From contig NZ_CP094824.1 of assembly GCF_025561425.1 (NCBI RefSeq), positions 186,001-250,000 on the forward strand: DNA of 64,000 bases. Direction: 5' to 3'. Each line of letters begins with the position of its first letter. Within the stretch, counting starts at the first letter, position 1. A model generated the notes under the pieces. The model was not told the DNA's origin. It was given only the letters and a program-made list of their open reading frames with translations, and did not search any database. This DNA comes from Mammaliicoccus sciuri. GTDB taxonomy: Bacteria; Bacillota; Bacilli; Staphylococcales; Staphylococcaceae. A program made the position numbers and the translations under genes. Positions 17,587 through 27,201 of the stretch are shown piece after piece.

Positions 17587-18360
17587 ATGATTTCTATGAA
17601 TTCTAATTTATTAGATTCAATTGTAAAAGGTATTGTTGCAGGATATAAGGATTATATTGAGGTTAGAAAAGAGAAAGAAAATGAAATGTATATTAGTGAT
17701 GCTTATGCTCACGTAAAATCTAATCATATTGAGGATCAAGTATATAGACATATAGATGAATATTGTGGATTTATTAAACAAAATGCTGGGCCAGCTTGGA
17801 AATTTTTAAAATTCAACACAATTGAGAATCAGGGTAACAGAAAAGTGAGTTTTATCTTTAAGAATGAAAGATATTTTGATGAGAAGAATGTCACTTATGG
17901 TAAGAATGCATTAAATGATAAAGAGACTAAGGAGAAAAAATATTTAAAAGATTTAATGAATGACAATTATGGATTAAATTTTGAAAAAATTAAAACTATA
18001 AGTGAAGAACCTTATCAACTTGATGCTGATAGAGTACTTTTTGATGATATTAGAAATGAAGATAATATTGATGATCATATATTTACTATTGTTACATATG
18101 GTATTGATGTTATAACGAGACAGTTAAATTCTGTGAAATTATGGATCCCAAATCCGGAAGATAATACTGCAGTATTATTTCAGGATTTAACTGACTATTT
18201 ATTGAATTTAATTAAAAATGAGGAACAATATTTTATTGATTATAAAGATTTAGAAGTGCTTAAATCTGATAGAGAGTTAGAAGAAGGAATTGTAGATATT
18301 GAAAAAGAATTTAGATATAGTCTTACAGAAGAAGATGAAGATGAATCTAATAAGGATTGA
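17587..18360 (+). CDS. Acidic unknown protein, partner of the XRE-ImmA gene (DUF5986-like)
   Basis: A 257-residue protein; AAGAGGTGATAAT precedes ATG 17587. It is cytosolic, highly charged, and ends in an acidic tail (LTEEDEDESNKD). Segments such as AGPAWKFLKFNTIENQGNRKVSFIFKNERYFDE and FTIVTYGIDVITRQLNSVKLWIPNPE recall the DUF5986 family, which I remember as often sitting next to XRE-ImmA genes. The next gene starts only 7 nt later, so the two form an operon. An antitoxin, toxin or ImmA substrate role is possible but nothing in the sequence proves it. Confidence 0.6.
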   Translation: MISMNSNLLDSIVKGIVAGYKDYIEVRKEKENEMYISDAYAHVKSNHIEDQVYRHIDEYCGFIKQNAGPAWKFLKFNTIENQGNRKVSFIFKNERYFDEKNVTYGKNALNDKETKEKKYLKDLMNDNYGLNFEKIKTISEEPYQLDADRVLFDDIRNEDNIDDHIFTIVTYGIDVITRQLNSVKLWIPNPEDNTAVLFQDLTDYLLNLIKNEEQYFIDYKDLEVLKSDRELEEGIVDIEKEFRYSLTEEDEDESNKD

Positions 18361-18367
18361 GGAATAG

Positions 18368-19558
18368 GTGAAACGAATGTTTATAGGTAGCAATCTTGAG
18401 TGCGTGAGAACACTTAATGGTTACAGCCGGAAAGAACTTGCTGAAAAGGTTAGTGTAAGTGAGCAAGCTATATGGCAATATGAAGTGAAAAATATGATGC
18501 CTGAAATTAATAAGATATATGAATTGTCAAACTTATTTAATGTGCAAACAAGCTATTTTATAAGTGATCAACCTAAGATACTTAAGGAAAAATCTGTTGA
18601 AAAACAAACGATCGCGTTCAGAGCTGTAAGCTATAAGGTATCTACTAAGTTATTAAACAAACAACATTATCAGGCTAATTATGTATCGAATTTAACCAAT
18701 TATTTACTAGCATATGTTAAATCACCATTAATGGAAATAAAAGCATTGATTGATGAGTTGGATGACTTGATAGAATCTTTAGAGGATTTAGATCGCATTA
18801 AAATTATAAAAAAATGTGCAAGTATAAGTAGGGAAAAATTATTAGGAAACTGTAGTAATAATCATTTATTATTTAATTTAGAAAAATCAGGCATCATGAT
18901 ATTTGAAAAAAATATTGATAATGATGCTGATGCATTTAGTTTTTGGTCAAATCGCGAAATACCATATATTATATTAGGTAATAACAAAGGCATAGCTGTA
19001 AGAAGGAATTTTGATATAGCGCATGAACTATGCCATATACTTTTACACAGACACATTCAGTTTGATAATTTGTCACAAGCGGAGTATAGACAATTAGAAA
19101 ATGAAGCTAATATCTTTGCAGCTGAGTTCTTATTACCAGAAGCTGAGTTTATAGAGGATTTTAATAAGCTTACTAAAAAATCTAATCCAGATCATATGAA
19201 AATATTAAAAGAAAAGTGGTTTGTTTCGATACAATCTATAGAATTGAGAGCTTATTATTTAGGATTATTGACTGAAACTCAAAATAGATATTTTTGGGAA
19301 TCTGTAAATAAAAAGGGTTATAGACGAAAAGAGCCACTTGATGAGGAAATCAAGTTACCTAAACCAGTTAAAATAAATAGTTTATTAAATTTTTACTTTA
19401 AAGAGAAGGTTATGACACCAGAATTTTTATTAAATGACTTAAAAGTAAGTCCAAAATTTTTGAATGAAATCGCAAATATAGATACACGACTCATTGATAA
19501 ATATATGGACGTAGAATCAGATAAAGAACGTAATGTCATCTCGCATTTATTTAAATAA
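18368..19558 (+). CDS. XRE helix-turn-helix protein fused to ImmA/IrrE metallopeptidase
   Basis: A 396-residue fusion. GTG 18368 has GAGGAA upstream; ATG 18377 with AGGTG is equally well spaced. Residues about 10-65 are a Cro/CI HTH (LNGYSRKELAEKVSVSEQAIWQYE). The middle and C-terminal part is a COG2856 peptidase with zinc motif HELCH in FDIAHELCHILLH and the third ligand in ANIFAAEFLLPE. ImmA-type peptidases cleave phage or ICE repressors, and HTH fusions occur in toxin-antitoxin and stress-response systems. With its upstream neighbour it may be a regulated response pair against phage or mobile DNA. This is inference. Confidence 0.85.
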   Translation: MKRMFIGSNLECVRTLNGYSRKELAEKVSVSEQAIWQYEVKNMMPEINKIYELSNLFNVQTSYFISDQPKILKEKSVEKQTIAFRAVSYKVSTKLLNKQHYQANYVSNLTNYLLAYVKSPLMEIKALIDELDDLIESLEDLDRIKIIKKCASISREKLLGNCSNNHLLFNLEKSGIMIFEKNIDNDADAFSFWSNREIPYIILGNNKGIAVRRNFDIAHELCHILLHRHIQFDNLSQAEYRQLENEANIFAAEFLLPEAEFIEDFNKLTKKSNPDHMKILKEKWFVSIQSIELRAYYLGLLTETQNRYFWESVNKKGYRRKEPLDEEIKLPKPVKINSLLNFYFKEKVMTPEFLLNDLKVSPKFLNEIANIDTRLIDKYMDVESDKERNVISHLFK

Positions 19559-19622
19559 TAAAGAGAAGTTAAAATAATGATTTATATAATGAATGTATAA
19601 CATAATTTCCATAGGCATCACC

Positions 19623-19661
19623 AAACCCCCTTACTAGTGGAGTAGTAAGGGGGTTTATTTA
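19623..19661. terminator. Bidirectional terminator between the accessory cluster and trhO
   Basis: Thirteen-bp stem AAACCCCCTTACT (19623-19635) / AGTAAGGGGGTTT (19644-19656), the strongest GC stem in the area. Confidence 0.85.
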
Positions 19662-19671
19662 GTGATATTTT

Positions 19672-20620
19672 TTATACTAATGCTTTAAAGTTTTCTAAGC
19701 GGTTTGCTTTTTCTTCTTCGCTAATGTTGTGTGCTTTTACGTAACGGTTTCTTTCGTGTGATGCACATTCGTGTGAGCATGCACCAAGATATTTGTGTTC
19801 GTTTTCTTCTGTAACTAAGAATTGACGGTTACATTCTGGGTTACTACAGTTAATGTATCTTTCACATGGTGTGCCGTCGAACCATTCTTTACCGACTACT
19901 GTTTTCTCAACTTGGTTTACGTCTACGCTAATTCTTTCATCGAATACGTACATTTTACCGTCCCAGAATTCACCTTTAGTTTCTGGATCTTTACCGTAAG
20001 TTGCGATTCCGCCTTCTAATTGGCTAACGTATTCGAAACCTTCTTTTAATAAGAAGCCTGAGAATTTTTCACAACGGATACCGCCTGTACAATAAGTGAC
20101 GATTTTCTTATCCATAAATTGTTCTTTATTCTCTTTAATCCAGTCTGGTAAATCTCTGAATCTTGTAATATCTGGACGAATTGCACCGCGGAAGTGTCCT
20201 AAGTCATATTCGTAATCATTTCTTGCATCAATGACGATTGTATCTTCTTCTAATAAAGCTTCTTTAAATTCTTTTGGTGATAAGTAGTTACCAGTTAATT
20301 CTCTAGGATCTACATCTTCTTCTAAGTCTAATGCTACGATTTCTGGTCTTGGACGCACGTGCATTTTTTTGAAAGTATGTCCTTCAGATTCGTCGATTTT
20401 GAATGTAATGCCTTCAAATCTTTCGTCTGCTTTCATTTGTTCCATGTATTTATCTGTGTCAGCTTTCGTACCTGAAAGTGTACCGTTAATACCTTCAGTT
20501 GCTACTAAAATACGTCCTTTAAGTTCAAGGTCTTTACAAAATTCTAAATGCTCTGCTGCAAAAGTTGCGGGGTCAGTAATTGTTGTATATTTATAAAACA
20601 ATAGTACTCTATAATCCATT
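19672..20620 (-). CDS. trhO: tRNA uridine(34) hydroxylase TrhO
   Basis: A 315-residue rhodanese-domain protein. ATG at 20618-20620 is chosen: AGAGGAGATAAG precedes it, and the extra 36 residues of the longer frame are not conserved in the family. The N-terminal acylphosphatase-like domain is followed by a rhodanese domain with active-site loop CTGGIRCEK (about residue 185). The C-terminal cysteine cluster ([22 protein letters not shown]) should bind zinc. TrhO (YceA/YbfQ type) hydroxylates U34 of tRNA using oxygen, giving 5-hydroxyuridine. No operon partner. Confidence 0.92.
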
Positions 20621-20859
20621 TTCTTATCTCCTCTAATTCTCTTTTTTTTATTTATATGATATGTCAATTTGAAAGTATCTAGTTGATATGGAACAATTTT
20701 TATATGAATGCACATTTTTATCCTCATTATATTGTATCAAAAAAGTTGCATTTTTCAATTGTTTGATTTTGTAAAATAATATGAAATCGTTTTTATCTTT
20801 CATTTTGTGTGAATTCGAGGGTGAAAAGGAGCTATATTGACTGATATTTATTGAGAAAG

Positions 20860-21336
20860 TTAAACTTGTAATTCGCCTTCTTTAATTTCTTTTGTGCGAT
20901 TGCCAAAGTGGTTGTCTAATTTAGTTAAAGTGGAAATAAAGCTTGTAAATTCATCATCAGGTATTATTTTTAATAAGTAATCTAAATTTGTGATACATAT
21001 CTTATTTAATTCTTTAATTTTTTCACGACCAACTTCTGTTATATATACATGAATCTTTCTATTGTCTTCCTTGTCCATTTTCTTTTCTACGAAGCCTTCT
21101 TTAATTTGACCATTTAACAAACGACTTAAATTCCCTTTATCCATGTCTTGAGATTCAGCAAGTTCAGCTAATGTCATACCTTCATTTTCACTAATAAAAT
21201 ACAATAAGTTCAGGTAATTTAATGAGTAACCATTGTTATTAGCAACATGTCCACATAGAAATTTAAAATTAGTATTTAATCGTAAAAGCTTAGTTTTAAA
21301 ATCTTGTAATAACTCTTGCCTCTCTATATTTTCCAT
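20860..21336 (-). CDS. MarR-family transcriptional regulator
   Basis: A 158-residue MarR protein. The ATG at 21336 is used because GGAGG, which lies inside the more upstream ATG codon context, is correctly spaced for it. The winged-helix core is clear: NYLNLLYFISENEGMTLAELAES, MDKGNLSRLLNGQIKEGFVEKK and the wing DKEDNRKIHVYITEVGREK. It differs from the OhrR-like protein at the window start and has its only cysteines at LCGHV and NKICITN. Target genes are unknown; its neighbours give no clear hint. Confidence 0.85.
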   Translation of the reverse strand: MENIERQELLQDFKTKLLRLNTNFKFLCGHVANNNGYSLNYLNLLYFISENEGMTLAELAESQDMDKGNLSRLLNGQIKEGFVEKKMDKEDNRKIHVYITEVGREKIKELNKICITNLDYLLKIIPDDEFTSFISTLTKLDNHFGNRTKEIKEGELQV

Positions 21337-21535
21337 ATTGTATTCCTCCATTAAATTAATTTATGCATTAAGATTTTATCAAACTTTCAATCATTAAAAA
21401 AGTAAAATTTCGCAAATTGTATGCTAATGTTTAGTTGTTATGCACAATTAATTGTTTTTGAATATTAATATTATTCAAAAACAAAAAGAAGTTGAAATGG
21501 AATTTAATCAGTCCCAAATTCAACTTCTGACATTA

Positions 21536-21868
21536 TTATTTCCAACCTTTATGATTTCTGTATTTATAAAAAGCAGAAACATCAATATTTTGTTTTTCAG
21601 CTGTTTTAATAACTTGTCCTACATTTTTAAAGCCTAATAATTTAAAATAATCAATAAGTTGCTGTTTAGTTAATGTGTCAGTATCTTTGTTTAATAGAGC
21701 TGCTAAATCTTGATCAGTATGGAAAGGTAATCGCGTATCATCATGAAGTGTTAATCCATTTTGAGAATACGTTCTAGCATCAGCATGATGACCATCAGTA
21801 ACACTCAACGCACCAAAACCTAAAATAACAGCAGATAAAGTAACAGGAATTAATTTTTAAAATTTCAT
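21536..21868 (-). pseudogene. Small secreted protein gene with nonsense codon 4
   Basis: From ATG at 21866-21868, preceded by GGAGATGG, the frame reads M-K-F-stop and then KLIPVTLSAVILGFGALSV, a clear signal peptide, followed by an open frame to 21536. A single change (AAA to TAA at 21857-21859) would explain the stop. The intact protein would have about 110 residues; the mature part begins near HADARTYSQNGL and ends in VSAFYKYRNHKGWK. No family is recognised. Internal reinitiation would lose the signal peptide, so secretion should be abolished. Confidence 0.6.
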
Positions 21869-21964
21869 ATATAACCATCTCCAATCATTTGATGAGTCGA
21901 TTATAATATAAAAATTTCCAAAAAATAGGCAGTTAAAAGTTATTTAATAATAGTTAAGAATGAG

Positions 21965-22456
21965 TTAAGAAATAGGGGAGAATAAATCCTTCTCCATTAA
22001 TTTTGTTAAATCACCATCGTTATTTATTTCTACTCCGGTATCTACAAAGCCTAATTTAATATATAGTTCATATGCAATTTGATTTGGAATATCTACTAAG
22101 AGTGCAATGTGTTTTATATGTGGCATATGTTCTGATAAGTAATGATTGAGTTGTTGCAAGCTTTGTTTTGCATAGCCTTGTCTTAAATAGCGTTTATCTG
22201 TTGATAATGATCTTACAAAAATTGTGGATTCATCTGGTGTTGAAAAGTACTTTGTAAATTCGCTATGTTCATGTAAGACGAAGAATACAGCCAGTTTGTC
22301 ATCTTCTAATAATCCTAATATGCAATGTCTATTTTTATTTTGTGCTGCCAGTTTAATATTTTCTTTCGGTGTTTTTGTAAACTGAAGTTGTGAATCATCC
22401 ATTTGATATGACTGAACTTTATCATAATAATTGTCGTTATATGCAATTAATTTCAT
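21965..22456 (-). CDS. GNAT-family N-acetyltransferase
   Basis: A 163-residue protein of the GNAT fold. The acetyl-CoA binding loop is seen as LSTDKRYLRQGYAKQSLQQL (about residues 100-119), matching the R/Q-x-x-G-x-A/G motif A, followed by HIKHIALLVDIPNQIAYELYIKLGFVDTGVE, which is motif B with the usual N..A..LY..LGF. The N-terminus (MKLIAYNDNYYDKVQSYQ) is typical of small stand-alone GNATs in Firmicutes. Substrate cannot be inferred. Monocistronic as far as seen. Confidence 0.85.
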   Translation of the reverse strand: MKLIAYNDNYYDKVQSYQMDDSQLQFTKTPKENIKLAAQNKNRHCILGLLEDDKLAVFFVLHEHSEFTKYFSTPDESTIFVRSLSTDKRYLRQGYAKQSLQQLNHYLSEHMPHIKHIALLVDIPNQIAYELYIKLGFVDTGVEINNDGDLTKLMEKDLFSPIS

Positions 22457-22628
22457 AGTAGACCTCCAATATGATTTCTAAATTAAAATAACTCTTTTAT
22501 GTCTGTTAAATTATTGTTTGTATTTTATCATAATTTAAATAACCTTTTTCAAAAGAAAACAAAGTTTAAATTGACATTTTTTTACAATGTGTAATAATAA
22601 ATTTAAAATTCTAGTGGGAGGCTATGAT

Positions 22629-23453
22629 ATGTCAGAGTTAAAAGGAATACCTGAATCTATGTTAATACCACTTGCTGTTAAGGCGAGAGAGACTTTAAGT
22701 GATATGCCAATTATTAATGATCCTTTATCTGTTAAAATAATAAAAGATATAGATAATCCTGTACTTGATACATATGTGGACTGGCTATCACAGCTTGGTA
22801 TTAGTATTAGGACAGAAATTTTAGATGAAATTGTGATTAACTTTATTAAACATGCTAATCATCCTTTTATTATTAATATTGGATGTGGGTTGGATACGCG
22901 TCTCAGTCGATTGAAATTGAACAATGTGCCTTGGATTGATATTGATGTGCCAAAAAGTATAAATCTTAGAAGACGATTTTTTAATGAAACATATTTTTAT
23001 AAAATGATTAATAAGTCAATGTTTGATTATAGTTGAATTGATGATGTTAAACGTAATGTGCATTTTAAAGAAGATAGTGATATTTTAATAATATTTGAAG
23101 GTGTGTTAATGTATTTTGAGAAAGTAGAAGTTGAAGCTGTGTATAAAGAGATTGCTCGTTCATTTGATAAGCATCAGTTAGTAATTGCTTCTGAATTTTG
23201 TTCAAAGTTTATGACTAAACATACTAATAATCATCCATCTGTCTCTAAGCTTTCTAGTAAACCATTATTTAAGTTTGGTTATAATAATGTCGCAGAGTTA
23301 AAAGACATTTTGCCTGGCAGTTGGAAAGTTGTTAAAGAGTATAATTACTTTGATAGATATTCACATAGATGGCGCTATTTGAAGTGGTTTAAGTATATAG
23401 TCTATCTTAAAAATCGATTTAATAATAAAATTGTAATAATCAAAAACACTTAA
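22629..23453 (+). pseudogene. LCMT-type SAM-dependent methyltransferase with internal TGA
   Basis: ATG at 22629 follows GTGGGAGG. The frame encodes IPLAVKARETLSDMPIINDP, then the SAM-binding strand FIINIGCGLDTRLSRL, as in the leucine carboxyl methyltransferase (PPM1/LCMT) family. It stops at TGA 23034-23036. The same frame continues directly with IDDVKRNVHFKEDSDILIIFEGVLMYFEK, the next conserved block (EGVLMYF). The TGA most likely replaces a TGG tryptophan codon. The intact protein would have 274 residues. Bacterial relatives methylate small acids or polyketides; the substrate is unknown. Unless read through, only a 135-residue fragment is made. Confidence 0.75.
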
Positions 23454-23478
23454 TATAAAAGTGTAGTGGGAGTTGGCT

Positions 23479-23949
23479 ATGGAAACGATATATTTAGCAG
23501 GCGGTTGTTTATGGGGCGTGCAAGCTTTTGTAAAGACGTTACCCGGTGTAATTGAGACAGAAGCAGGTAGAGCGAATGGAAGTAGCCGTACACTTGAAGG
23601 TGAATACGATGGCTATGCAGAATGTGTAAAGACTGTATTTGATCCTGCAATCGTTAGTGTAGAAGATTTGATGTCATACTTGTTTGAAATTATAGACCCA
23701 TATAGTGTGAACAAACAAGGTGAAGACGTTGGGTTGAAATATCGAACAGGTGTCTATAGTGAAGAAGAGCATCATTTAGTAGCTGCACGTCAATTTATAG
23801 CAAATAGAAGTGATGCAGACCGAATTGCAGTTGAGGTTAAAGCATTAGAGAATTATGTACGAAGCTCAGAAGAACACCAAGACCGTTTAGCAAAATGCCC
23901 AGACGATTATTGCCACATTTCCCAAGAAATGATGAATAAATATAAATAA
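23479..23949 (+). CDS. msrA: Peptide methionine sulfoxide reductase MsrA
   Basis: A 156-residue protein reducing methionine-S-sulfoxide in proteins. ATG 23479 is preferred to the in-frame TTG at 23473 because GTGGGAG spaces correctly. The active-site motif is GGCLWGVQ (family GCFWG), with the catalytic cysteine at about residue 11; EGEYDGYAECVKTVFDP corresponds to the Gly-Tyr-x-Gly-Gly and beta-strand region. A C-terminal cysteine (KCPDDYCH) could serve as resolving residue. Family differences (L for F, altered GYAGG region) suggest a divergent MsrA paralog. It starts 26 bp after the broken methyltransferase frame. Confidence 0.8.
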   Translation: METIYLAGGCLWGVQAFVKTLPGVIETEAGRANGSSRTLEGEYDGYAECVKTVFDPAIVSVEDLMSYLFEIIDPYSVNKQGEDVGLKYRTGVYSEEEHHLVAARQFIANRSDADRIAVEVKALENYVRSSEEHQDRLAKCPDDYCHISQEMMNKYK

Positions 23950-24041
23950 AAGAGGTGTGTGATTTGGGGGCAGAGGCGTTGAATATTGCAAGACGGGCCT
24001 GACTAGCAACATAGCAACATTCCCCATATATCATTCCACAA

Positions 24042-24077
24042 AAAAGCTAGGACTTGTTCAAAGTCCTAGCTTTTCTC
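24042..24077. terminator. Bidirectional terminator between msrA and mvaK2
   Basis: Perfect 14-bp stem AAAAGCTAGGACTT (24042-24055) / AAGTCCTAGCTTTT (24061-24074). Confidence 0.9.
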
Positions 24078-24080
24078 ATT

Positions 24081-25157
24081 TTATTGTCCGTGATAAATAC
24101 TAAAGTTCAGTGGCTTAATGCCATTGCTTGACCACTCGTTGTATATTTTTTGTTTATTTCTATCGTTTTCTACAATTGTGATACCGCAGTCGCCACCGCC
24201 AGCTCCTGATGTTTTACTTGCGCCACCGTATGATTCTCCGATATCGCATAATTTTTTAAGATGTGGTGTTTCGATATCTATTGTAGCGAATGAATCTAAA
24301 TATTGTATAACGGTACGATTCTTTCTAATTGTATCTTGAACACCTTGTATATTGTTTGTCTTAAATGCTTTAATAAGTTGTTCGACATATTTCTGTGATT
24401 GATCTAAAAATTGTGTATATATTGTTGGATCTGCTTTTAAGCGTTTGACTTCACTTACTAAATGATGTGAAGAAGCGGGTGAGCCTGTCCAACCGATTAA
24501 TACTTCCATATGCTCTGGTGCTTGAAGTGGTTCGATGTGTAACCCTGGCCAGTTTTTATAAAGGACGTCCATTACAGATGTTTCTTCTATTTGTTGTTTA
24601 ACCCAAACGTGATCAAAAGTACTATAGACTAACCAACCTGTATAAACACTTACTGCGATATCACCGCAAGAACTTAAACTTTGTAATTTCATATTAGCGA
24701 TAACAGCTAATTTATAAATAAATAAATTTGATAATTGTAAGTTATAGAATTCGTTTAGAGCTTTGATAACAGATACTAATACGGCTGCACTAGAACCTAA
24801 ACCATATTTATGACCGGATGCATCATCAAGGTTACTATCAATTGTTAAGTTGTAATGTCTTAATGTGACATTGGAACTTTTAGCAAATTGTTCAAAGACT
24901 TCTATAGCTTGTGTAATATATTTAAGCTGATCTGCAGCATCATTATCAGAAATGATGATTTTGTCTTGTTCTCTTGTAAATGTAATCGGCTCATGATGTA
25001 AAGTCTTAGAATGGATAAATCCTGATGATGAATTCGTATCTTCAATTGTTGCTGTCACAAATCGATCAACTGCAATTAAGACAGATTTATATCCAGGCTC
25101 TGTTACTGCATATTCTCCAGCAATATACAGCTTTCCTGGCGCTTTGACTTGAATCAT
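24081..25157 (-). CDS. mvaK2: Phosphomevalonate kinase
   Basis: A 358-residue GHMP kinase that phosphorylates 5-phosphomevalonate with ATP. The N-terminus IQVKAPGKLYIAGEYAV, the ATP loop HKYGLGSSAAVLVS (about residue 115) and the C-terminal SGAGGGDCGI motif define the GHMP family and the MvaK2 subgroup. It is the last gene of mvaK1-mvaD-mvaK2, 12 bp after mvaD, and a terminator follows. The pathway makes isopentenyl diphosphate for undecaprenol and menaquinone in staphylococci. Confidence 0.95.
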   Translation of the reverse strand: MIQVKAPGKLYIAGEYAVTEPGYKSVLIAVDRFVTATIEDTNSSSGFIHSKTLHHEPITFTREQDKIIISDNDAADQLKYITQAIEVFEQFAKSSNVTLRHYNLTIDSNLDDASGHKYGLGSSAAVLVSVIKALNEFYNLQLSNLFIYKLAVIANMKLQSLSSCGDIAVSVYTGWLVYSTFDHVWVKQQIEETSVMDVLYKNWPGLHIEPLQAPEHMEVLIGWTGSPASSHHLVSEVKRLKADPTIYTQFLDQSQKYVEQLIKAFKTNNIQGVQDTIRKNRTVIQYLDSFATIDIETPHLKKLCDIGESYGGASKTSGAGGGDCGITIVENDRNKQKIYNEWSSNGIKPLNFSIYHGQ

Positions 25158-25169
25158 TATATCTCTTCC

Positions 25170-26153
25170 TTACTCAATAATTTCAATTCCTGTGTTTGTA
25201 ATATCACTCGCAATAACTTGTTCTTTATTAAAAGATTTAAGTAAAGCGTCTATTATAAATTGCTGGTTTTTCTTTTCGACTAATATTTTAACATTTGGAC
25301 CTGCATCCATTGTAAAATAGCACGGATATCCAGCTTTTCTACATTGATGTACAATATCCATAACTTCATAACTTTCTGGTACTAAGTATGTGAAAGGTGG
25401 CTGTGCACCTAAATTAGTAGCGTGCATGCGCAAGCCATTTTCTTCGATAACTTCACCTAAATGTTTGAAGTCTTTGTTACGTATGGCTTCTTTAACTGAT
25501 GCAATATCTTCATCAACATGATCTAACCAATATTGGTAGAAACGAGATGTGTCTCTTGTATGGGACATCCCTGAACGACTAGATACTTTTTTAGATTGGT
25601 TATTGATGACCACAAATACCATTGATAAATCTTCTTCCCAACCTTGTGCATCGATTGCGTGTGCATATGACGTTTCGTCGTCATGACCTCTTTCCCATTC
25701 AGCAAATCCACCAAAAATACTTCTAGAAGCTGAGCCTGAACCTCTTCTAGCTAATCTTGATAAATCTTTATCAGACATATTTAAGTTAAGTGCCTCGTTA
25801 CAAGCTGCAGCAAGGGCTGCAAATGCGCTTGCTGATGAAGCAAGACCTGCTGCTGTCGGAACATAATTGACACTTTCAATATAAGCATAGTGTGAAGTAT
25901 GACTACGTTCTCTTACAAGATTCATAAATTGATAAATTTTCTTCGATTGTGCTTCGTTTACTTCTTCACCATTTAGAACGAGTATATCTTTTGTGTATTC
26001 AGGACTAAATGTCACTTTTGTTTCTGTATAAAATTTATCAAGCGTAACGGATAAGCTATTATTCATGGGGATGATAAGTGATTCATCAGCTTTTCCCCAA
26101 TATTTAATTAAAGCAATATTTGTGTGCGCGCGGGCTTTACCACTCATATTCAA
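25170..26153 (-). CDS. mvaD: Mevalonate diphosphate decarboxylase
   Basis: A 327-residue GHMP-family decarboxylase that converts mevalonate diphosphate to isopentenyl diphosphate, ATP-dependent. KARAHTNIALIKYWGK at the N-terminus, AAGLASSASAFAALA at residues about 100-115 and the C-terminal YFTMDAGPNVK are signature blocks. GGAGG lies 9 nt before TTG 26153; ATG 26147 is 15 nt away, so TTG is the likelier start. Five bp separate it from mvaK1, so co-transcription is expected. Confidence 0.95.
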   Translation of the reverse strand: MNMSGKARAHTNIALIKYWGKADESLIIPMNNSLSVTLDKFYTETKVTFSPEYTKDILVLNGEEVNEAQSKKIYQFMNLVRERSHTSHYAYIESVNYVPTAAGLASSASAFAALAAACNEALNLNMSDKDLSRLARRGSGSASRSIFGGFAEWERGHDDETSYAHAIDAQGWEEDLSMVFVVINNQSKKVSSRSGMSHTRDTSRFYQYWLDHVDEDIASVKEAIRNKDFKHLGEVIEENGLRMHATNLGAQPPFTYLVPESYEVMDIVHQCRKAGYPCYFTMDAGPNVKILVEKKNQQFIIDALLKSFNKEQVIASDITNTGIEIIE

Positions 26154-26158
26154 TCTCG

Positions 26159-27082
26159 TTAACCTCCTAAATTTTCAATCCAAGTATGATGAGCACCGAA
26201 TTTTTCAGCACTTGTTGCAATTTTTTCAGCAATGTCGAGATTTTGAGCGAGTACAATCATGCTACCACCACGGCCGCCGCCTGTAAGTTTACCAGCAGTT
26301 GCACCTTGTAATTTACTTATTTCAAGTAATGCTTCAATATTGTCATGACTAACTGTTAACTTGCGTAAATTTTCTTGTGCACGTTCAAATACGTGTGCTA
26401 ATTTTGTGAAATCATGATGTTCGATTGCATCATTAGCTTCATATACGAGCGTACCAATATGCTCTATATACTGCATATATTGTTCGTTATGATCACATAA
26501 TTGGTGGACATCTTCGACTGCTTGTTTAGTAGAACCTTGAACACCTGTATCGATCACGACCATATAGCCGTTTATGGATAGTGGTTTCAAAGTTGTTACT
26601 TTTCCTTGTTGGAACCATACTGGTTTATTAGAGACAATCGTTTGTGTATCGATGCCACTCGGTTTGCCATGCGCGATTTGTTCTGCCCAATTCGCTTCTT
26701 CTATTAATAATTCATCAGAAAGAGGCTCTCCTATATAATCATAACTTGCTCTTACAAAGGCGATAGCCATAGCAGCACTGGAACCTAATCCTCTTGAAGG
26801 GGGAAGATTTGTTTCGAATTTAACATTTATAGGCTCTTCGATATGATGTTTATCGATAAATCTTGAAATAACAGATTTAATATGTTCAGGAGCTGTTTGT
26901 AACGTACCTTCATATACATCACTATTAATATATGAAGTATCACCAGCATTAAGAGACTGGATCGTTACTTTCACTTTACCTGTTGCAAATGGAATCGCTA
27001 TTGCTGGTTGTCCAAAAGTAACAGCATGTTCTCCTATTAAAATAACTTTCCCATTTGCTTCCCCGTATCCTATTTGTGCCAT
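26159..27082 (-). CDS. mvaK1: Mevalonate kinase
   Basis: A 307-residue GHMP kinase, first gene of the operon. ATG at 27080-27082 is chosen since AAAGGTGAT lies 8 nt upstream; a TTG four codons earlier overlaps that site. Motifs: ANGKVILIGEHAVTFGQPAI at the N-terminus, PPSRGLGSSAAMAIA (ATP loop), and GKLTGGGRGGSMIVL at the C-terminus. It phosphorylates mevalonate. The 107 bp between it and drp35 probably contain its promoter. Confidence 0.95.
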   Translation of the reverse strand: MAQIGYGEANGKVILIGEHAVTFGQPAIAIPFATGKVKVTIQSLNAGDTSYINSDVYEGTLQTAPEHIKSVISRFIDKHHIEEPINVKFETNLPPSRGLGSSAAMAIAFVRASYDYIGEPLSDELLIEEANWAEQIAHGKPSGIDTQTIVSNKPVWFQQGKVTTLKPLSINGYMVVIDTGVQGSTKQAVEDVHQLCDHNEQYMQYIEHIGTLVYEANDAIEHHDFTKLAHVFERAQENLRKLTVSHDNIEALLEISKLQGATAGKLTGGGRGGSMIVLAQNLDIAEKIATSAEKFGAHHTWIENLGG

Positions 27083-27201
27083 ATTTTCAATCACCTTTAG
27101 TATTTCTTATTTTATTTTTTTGTTAAACACTTTATTATTATAAAGCTCTGTCACCATATATTCAAAAACTTTAACTAATTAATGTGCAATAATTACAATT
27201 T

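Noticed and set aside
22587..22628. Upstream extension of the methyltransferase (ATG 22587)
   Set aside because: It starts before the ribosome site at 22615-22621 and is not conserved-looking; ATG 22629 fits better.
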